59,293 nt of DNA from Segetibacter sp. (GTDB lineage: Bacteria; Bacteroidota; Bacteroidia; Chitinophagales; Chitinophagaceae): contig NZ_JAOQAH010000089.1 in the NCBI RefSeq assembly GCF_025963695.1, positions 1-59,293 of the forward strand. Direction: 5' to 3'. The notes under the pieces were generated by a model that ran no database searches, was not told the DNA's origin, and saw nothing but the letters and a program-made list of their open reading frames with translations. The position numbers and the translations under genes are program-made. Below, in pieces: positions 54,778 to 59,293 of this stretch (position 1 is the stretch's first letter; each line of letters begins with the position of its first letter).

Positions 54778-54822
54778 GCCTAAACCTTCAACCCTAAACC
54801 CCAAACCTTAAACCCTAAACCT
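54778..54822. repeat. imperfect AAACCCT-like short tandem repeat
   Basis: A run of variants of CCTAAACC/CAACCCTAAACC/CCAAACCTTAAACC just before the stop of the enolase-superfamily gene. Confidence 0.65.
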
Positions 54823-54826
54823 TTCC

Positions 54827-56191
54827 CTACGGTCTTATAATCGTTCCATCCCTTCCCCTAACCTGCCAGTTAGACTTAGTTCCTATTGGATATTTCGCTG
54901 CTTCTTTTTCATTTATATCCACACCCAGACCCGGCACTTCATTTACCGACATGTACCCATTTTTCATTGTTGGGCAGCCAGGAAATACCGATTGCAATTT
55001 TTCGGAAAAGCGTCCTGCCTCCTGGATACCGAAGTTCCAAACGGCGAGGTCAATATGAGCATGAGCGGCATGCCCGACAGGAGAAACATCTCCGGGACCG
55101 TGCCATGCTGTTCTTACATTAAACCACTCGCCTAACCTCGCAACCTTCATAGCAGGGGTTATACCGCCAATTTGGGAAACATGTATACGAATGTAATCGA
55201 AGTAATGATTAGCCATTGGCTCTAAAAACTCGTTGATATTATTAAAAAGTTCGCCCATGGCAATAGGTACAGTTGTACTCTGGCGGAGTTGTTTCCACCA
55301 GCCGGTGTTTTCAGGAGAAAATGGATCTTCAATAAAGAAAGGACGGTATTCCTCCAGCTTCTTACATAAATTAATTGCATCCATCGGCTGTGCCCGTTCA
55401 TGAATATCGTGCAGCAGCTCCACTTCATCTCCACATACTTTGCGAACCATTTCGAACATTTTCGGCACCGATTTTAAATAAGCCGCTTCGTTCATGTAGT
55501 TATCAGCCTCAGAAGCAAAACCGGCAGCTTTAAAATCGGGCTTTGCCTGATTAGCCCCCACGGCTCCATAACCGCCTTGCTGAATGCGCACGTGACGAAA
55601 ACCCTGATCCATGAAAGTCTTTACACTTTCTGCTACCGCTTCGGGAGTATTGCCGCCTGCATGTGCATAACATGGAATAGCAAATCTTGATTTTCCGCCG
55701 AGAAGTTGGTATACAGGCATATTCGCACGTTTACCTTTAATGTCCCACAAAGCCTCATCGAGACCGCTCAATGCGTTGTTTAAAACTGGCCCGTTGCGCC
55801 AATAAGAACTTACATAAAAGGACTGCCACATGTCTTCGATGTTGTCAACATCCTTGCCTACGCAAAAGTCGTGGAGATAACTGTTTATGGCCGTAACTAC
55901 TGCTGCTGCTCTTTGTGTAAAGGTGGCACAACCCAACCCATACAACCCAGGCTCGGTTGTTTCAACTTTTACAACTATCAGGTTGCTGCCTTCGGGTGCT
56001 GTTGCAATGGCTTTAACGCTTCGTATTTTTACCGGCGGCAGGCCTGCTTTATACCTTTCAGGCATTTCTGGTGTTCGTGCATTGGCAAAAGGACTTCCAA
56101 GCAGTCCAAACAGACCTGCAGTTGAGCCGAGAGCAATTTTTTTCATCGTCTCTCTTCGGCTCGAAGAGAACTCCGTTTCAGGTTTCTTCAT
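54827..56191 (-). CDS. enolase-superfamily dehydratase (RspA/mannonate dehydratase type), Tat-like signal
   Basis: A 454-residue protein. The N-terminus has a twin-arginine-like signal (SSRRETMKKIALGSTAGLFG). The capping domain starts at VKIRSVKAIATAPEGSNLIV. The barrel has LLHDIHER, FIEDPFSPENTGWW and the ManD-type RTAWHGPGDVSPVGHAAHAH. Family members dehydrate mannonate, gluconate or related acids to 2-keto-3-deoxy acids. The downstream transporter, kinase and aldolase fit such a product. A signal on a cytosolic-type enzyme is unusual. Confidence 0.85.
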   Translation of the reverse strand: MKKPETEFSSSRRETMKKIALGSTAGLFGLLGSPFANARTPEMPERYKAGLPPVKIRSVKAIATAPEGSNLIVVKVETTEPGLYGLGCATFTQRAAAVVTAINSYLHDFCVGKDVDNIEDMWQSFYVSSYWRNGPVLNNALSGLDEALWDIKGKRANMPVYQLLGGKSRFAIPCYAHAGGNTPEAVAESVKTFMDQGFRHVRIQQGGYGAVGANQAKPDFKAAGFASEADNYMNEAAYLKSVPKMFEMVRKVCGDEVELLHDIHERAQPMDAINLCKKLEEYRPFFIEDPFSPENTGWWKQLRQSTTVPIAMGELFNNINEFLEPMANHYFDYIRIHVSQIGGITPAMKVARLGEWFNVRTAWHGPGDVSPVGHAAHAHIDLAVWNFGIQEAGRFSEKLQSVFPGCPTMKNGYMSVNEVPGLGVDINEKEAAKYPIGTKSNWQVRGRDGTIIRP

Positions 56192-56211
56192 ATGTGGTTG
56201 TTTTTTGATTA

Positions 56212-57525
56212 TTATTTTAAATCCGTCAATTCACTAAGTCTTACTTTTTCAGATTTTCGTGTCAGAAAGTGAATGATTGTCCAGGCGATTAAGTAAGTAA
56301 AACCGCAAAAGGTGAAAATTATATTATAACCACCTGTCAGGTTTCCCGCAGCTTTATAGGTATCAAGTAAGGTTCCGATCAGTATCGGAAATAATATACC
56401 TCCTATAGCCCCCGCCATTCCGGCAATGCCCACTACAGAACTTACGGCTTCGGTCGGAAACATGTCGGAAGCCATCGTAAAAACATTAGTTGCCCATGCC
56501 TGGTGTGCAGCCACTGCAAGACTAATAAGGGCGACAGCGACCCATGCCTCTTTTGCAAACTGAGCCAGTATGATAGACACTTCAAGGAATGCGAATATGA
56601 TAAGAACTGTTTTTCGTGCTTTTAATACCGGCCAGCCTTTTTTAATCAACCAGGATGACAGATAGCCCCCACCAATGCTTCCAATTGTAGTAGCTGCATA
56701 AATAACCATTAACTGGAGGCTTGGTTTTTTAAGGTCGAGACTAAAAGTTGAGGAGAAGTAAGATGGCAGCCAAAATAGAAAAAACCAGTAAATGGGATCA
56801 ATAAGACCTTTGCCTGTTATCATTGCCCATGTCTGAGGAAACATAAATAGCCTTTGCCATCTTACCGTACGAATGGCGCTTCCCTTATCCGTTTCGCCAT
56901 CCTGACCATTGGTAATGTAGGTATACTCTTGTGCCGACAATCGCTTTTGTTTTGACGGGACATCATAGAAGATCCACCAGAAAATTAACCAGACAAAACC
57001 AAAAGCACCTGTAATCCAGAAAACCTCCTGCCAGCCATAAAAATTTAATATCAGGGGAACAACAAGCAACGCGACGACTACGCCAACGCTGGTGCCCGCG
57101 TTGAATAAACCGGTAGCCAGTGCTCTTTCGTTTTTAGGGAACCATTCTGCTACAGTCTTCATTGCAGCAGGATAATTGCCGGCTTCACCCAGGCCCAATC
57201 CTACTCTCGCCAAACCAAATCCAAAAGCACTTCGTGCCAGTGCATGAAGCATTCCCGCTATACTCCAGACAACTATAGTTATGGCATACCCTAACTTCGT
57301 CCCTATTTTGTCTATTAACCAACCAAAGGATATGAGACCTACTGCATACGCAGCGGTAAATGCCATTACAATGTGTGCAAAGTCGGTTTCACTCCAATTA
57401 AATTCTTTTTCAAGAATTGGCTTTAGTAAACCTATTATCTGCCGGTCGAGATAATTGATCGTCGTAGCAAAAAACAATAACACCACAATAAGCCATCGAT
57501 AGTTCTTAATTTTTGTTGATAGCAT
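56212..57525 (-). CDS. MFS transporter, anion:cation symporter (ExuT-like)
   Basis: A 437-residue 12-TM protein. N-terminal TTINYLDRQIIGLLKPILEK is the ACS-family start; LGLGEAGNYPAAMKTVAEWF and ALATGLFNAGTSVGVVVALL are ExuT-type motifs. Probably imports a hexonate or hexuronate. 20 bp upstream of the dehydratase gene in the same operon. Confidence 0.88.
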   Translation of the reverse strand: MLSTKIKNYRWLIVVLLFFATTINYLDRQIIGLLKPILEKEFNWSETDFAHIVMAFTAAYAVGLISFGWLIDKIGTKLGYAITIVVWSIAGMLHALARSAFGFGLARVGLGLGEAGNYPAAMKTVAEWFPKNERALATGLFNAGTSVGVVVALLVVPLILNFYGWQEVFWITGAFGFVWLIFWWIFYDVPSKQKRLSAQEYTYITNGQDGETDKGSAIRTVRWQRLFMFPQTWAMITGKGLIDPIYWFFLFWLPSYFSSTFSLDLKKPSLQLMVIYAATTIGSIGGGYLSSWLIKKGWPVLKARKTVLIIFAFLEVSIILAQFAKEAWVAVALISLAVAAHQAWATNVFTMASDMFPTEAVSSVVGIAGMAGAIGGILFPILIGTLLDTYKAAGNLTGGYNIIFTFCGFTYLIAWTIIHFLTRKSEKVRLSELTDLK

Positions 57526-57651
57526 TTATCCAATTTTTCATATAGCAGATTTTGGTTAATAAAGAACCTTGCGACCTATAGTTCCCCCACGCACTAGCGA
57601 TTTTTTTCGAACCCACGAACTTCTTTGAACTCCCGAATTGCCATTTTCCGG

Positions 57652-58296
57652 CTAACTTCCCACCATTACTTTGTCAACAAACTTTTTAAAATGTTCTTGT
57701 AAGCCAACCCAGTCTTTGTTCTTAATTAAATTTTTATATAAAAGCGGGCTTCCGACACCAAAACCATCAGCGCCTGCCTTTTTGAAGCTTTCGATATTAT
57801 CAAGGTCAATACCGCCGGTTGGCAACAGTTTCACCTCGTTCAGCGGTGCCTTTACATCTTTAATGTAATCGGAACCTAGAGTCCTTGCAGGAAAAATTTT
57901 TACCATCGATGCACCTAATGACCAGGCTCGATAAATTTCGGTTGGCGTAAAAGCCCCTGGAAAAATGGGTATTCCTTTCTTTACACAAGAACGTATAATT
58001 TTCTTTTGGATGATTGGCGTTACTATAAATTGAGCTCCTGCTTCAAGCGCTTTTTCCAGGTCACCTTTAGTACAAACTGTTCCCGCACCAACATTCAACA
58101 TACCCCCAAATTTTTGGCGGGCATATTTTATTATCTCTTCCGCTCCCGGCGTATTCATTGTTATTTCAATTGTTGTAAGCCCCGCTTGCTGGTAAGCTGG
58201 AAGAATCTCAATCATGTCTTCCATGTGTACGTTTCTTACAATTCCGATTACCGGAACCTTATTAAATAATTCCCACGAAAATGCTTGATCAATCAT
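57652..58296 (-). CDS. eda: KDPG/KDPGal aldolase (Eda type)
   Basis: A 214-residue class I aldolase: TTIEITMNTPGA, VGAGTVCTKGDLEKALEAGA, FIVTPI and the Schiff-base Lys in MVKIFPA, then PTGGIDLDNI. It cleaves 2-keto-3-deoxy-6-phospho-sugar acids to pyruvate and glyceraldehyde 3-phosphate. Its start overlaps the kinase stop by 4 bp (ATGA). Confidence 0.9.
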   Translation of the reverse strand: MIDQAFSWELFNKVPVIGIVRNVHMEDMIEILPAYQQAGLTTIEITMNTPGAEEIIKYARQKFGGMLNVGAGTVCTKGDLEKALEAGAQFIVTPIIQKKIIRSCVKKGIPIFPGAFTPTEIYRAWSLGASMVKIFPARTLGSDYIKDVKAPLNEVKLLPTGGIDLDNIESFKKAGADGFGVGSPLLYKNLIKNKDWVGLQEHFKKFVDKVMVGS

Positions 58297-59293
58297 TTTA
58301 CTCCCTTATTTAAAACATGTTTTTTGAATATTAAATTTTGCCCCGCAACCGCTGCTTTGTCAACCAGTTCAGCAGCTACTATGGTAGTTCGATTTGAAAG
58401 ATTCAACTCTTCAATGGCCATAGCATAAAACTTAGCCAGGTTACTTGCCCCGCACAAATACAGATGAACCTCTTCGTCTTTCAAAAGATAATTCATTTCT
58501 TCCCCTATCAATAATCCACTTAAATAAAAAGCGTTTTGTTTTTTATCAAACTTGTCGAATAACTCGTTTGTTCTTACCGTAAATAAGCCATTCAGAATTC
58601 CTGTCTCTTTCGATTTTTGCACACCAGTTTTAAATGCATTGACTTCTGTTTCGGAAAGTTCACTTTCATCATTTCTTTCTATTGAATTTTTTAAGATGCT
58701 GTGATTACATAAAACATTAAAAACTTCGCCGGTCATAAACGTATTAAACCTAAACAAACTACCGTCACTAATATGAATGTGTTTTGAATGAGTACCCGGA
58801 AATATCAACACACCTTTCGCTGGTTCTATAGCCCGTTGCTTTAGTAAGGCTAACAGGCCTATCAATTGCGTTTCTTCGCCGCGCATCACATCGTTTTCGC
58901 TTCGCACGCCCGAAATCAGAATGATATCATGAGGAAAGGCTTCCTCTGAGGTAAGGTGCCTTATAACAGCATTACTTCCGTCAACAGTAAAAGGCATGTG
59001 CGCATACGAAACTTCCTCCATCCCAATTGAAGACGATGCCATACCGGAAATTACAATGGCGATATCATCAAGATCTACAGCAGTTTTACCAGACAGAACT
59101 TTCAACTGTTCTAAGAGGTATCGACGGAAAAAAACGGTTTTAGTAATTGAAGCGTTTTCCTTATTTACTTCCTGCCAACCACTATGCATTTTTGAAATAC
59201 CCTCATTAGAAACTACCTCTCCAATTACTGCTTCCCGCACTATATCAAACAACCTCATTCGAAATGAAGAAGTGCCCCAATCACAACCTAAAA
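58293..59293 (-). CDS. dgoK: 2-dehydro-3-deoxygalactonokinase (5' partial)
   Basis: At least 333 residues; the frame stays open to the window edge and reads LGCDWGTSSFRMRLFDIV, the DgoK N-terminus, so only the first few codons are missing. The ATG at 59258 is internal. Further motifs: GMASSSIGMEEVSYA, LISGVRSENDVMRGEETQLI, FPGTHSKHIHISDG. It phosphorylates 2-keto-3-deoxygalactonate (or gluconate), feeding the aldolase encoded next. Confidence 0.9.
   Translation of the reverse strand, partial: LGCDWGTSSFRMRLFDIVREAVIGEVVSNEGISKMHSGWQEVNKENASITKTVFFRRYLLEQLKVLSGKTAVDLDDIAIVISGMASSSIGMEEVSYAHMPFTVDGSNAVIRHLTSEEAFPHDIILISGVRSENDVMRGEETQLIGLLALLKQRAIEPAKGVLIFPGTHSKHIHISDGSLFRFNTFMTGEVFNVLCNHSILKNSIERNDESELSETEVNAFKTGVQKSKETGILNGLFTVRTNELFDKFDKKQNAFYLSGLLIGEEMNYLLKDEEVHLYLCGASNLAKFYAMAIEELNLSNRTTIVAAELVDKAAVAGQNLIFKKHVLNKGVK

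Larger units (their letters stand above)
54481..54826. other. intergenic stretch with hairpin, repeats and AAACCCT-like tract
   Basis: No gene. Holds a long hairpin (54552-54590), two repeat copies (54604-54628 and 54723-54742) and a CCCTAAA-like tract (about 54778-54822). Confidence 0.6.

Noticed and set aside
1..59293. CRISPR array or insertion sequence
   Set aside because: No regularly spaced repeats and no transposase seen by eye; the only recombinase is the tyrosine integrase.

Overview
The window looks like chromosome from a Bacteroidota bacterium, most likely family Chitinophagaceae. Grounds (inference from gene content, no database search): GH20 and heparinase-type secreted enzymes, GMC oxidoreductase/gluconate 2-dehydrogenase subunit 3 pairs, Tat-tagged Gfo/Idh/MocA oxidoreductases, DUF4199 and DUF4294 proteins, a BshB1 enzyme, Bacteroides-type MobA/MobC and integrase, and few Shine-Dalgarno sequences.

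Layout. 1-10.3 kb: carbohydrate-related genes (end of an alpha/beta hydrolase, a Gfo/Idh/MocA oxidoreductase, a heparinase II/III-like protein, a GH20-like hydrolase with the decayed remains of a tandem copy beside it, and a GMC oxidoreductase with its Tat-targeted small subunit). 11.3-26.9 kb: an integrative mobilizable element inserted in the 3' end of tRNA-Pro(GGG). It is bounded by an 18-bp direct repeat and carries, at the tRNA end, a tyrosine recombinase, an excisionase-like HTH protein, a primase-like protein, MobC, MobA and a mobilization-associated protein. Its cargo is AT-rich: an orphan HipB with three operators and a broken hipA, a GH108 muramidase, a four-TM protein, a class II lanthipeptide locus (a 58-residue precursor, a hairpin, then a LanM synthetase with a Cys-Cys-Gly zinc motif), a CrtC/AttH-like protein, an M15 peptidase, and a graveyard of broken genes next to the mobilization module. 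27-34.2 kb: a dihydroorotase-like protein lacking its metal ligands, DUF4199, two glycosyltransferases and the four enzymes for GDP-D-glycero-alpha-D-manno-heptose. 34.2-47.7 kb: housekeeping and envelope genes (secreted thioredoxin, M14 peptidase, HipA-like kinase with DUF3037, desaturase, BshB1, CcmF-like and CcmE). 48-59.3 kb: two more Gfo/Idh/MocA oxidoreductases, an arginase-family enzyme, an M13 peptidase, and a hexonate/KDG catabolic cluster (enolase-superfamily dehydratase, ExuT-like transporter, KDPG-type aldolase, KDGal kinase cut by the window end).

The most interesting part is the element. The lanthipeptide precursor has a Nif11-like leader and two core cysteines. No dedicated exporter or leader protease is visible, and the genes beside it include two peptidoglycan hydrolases and a lipocalin-like protein. 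The element also separated the tRNA from its original terminator and supplies a replacement hairpin.
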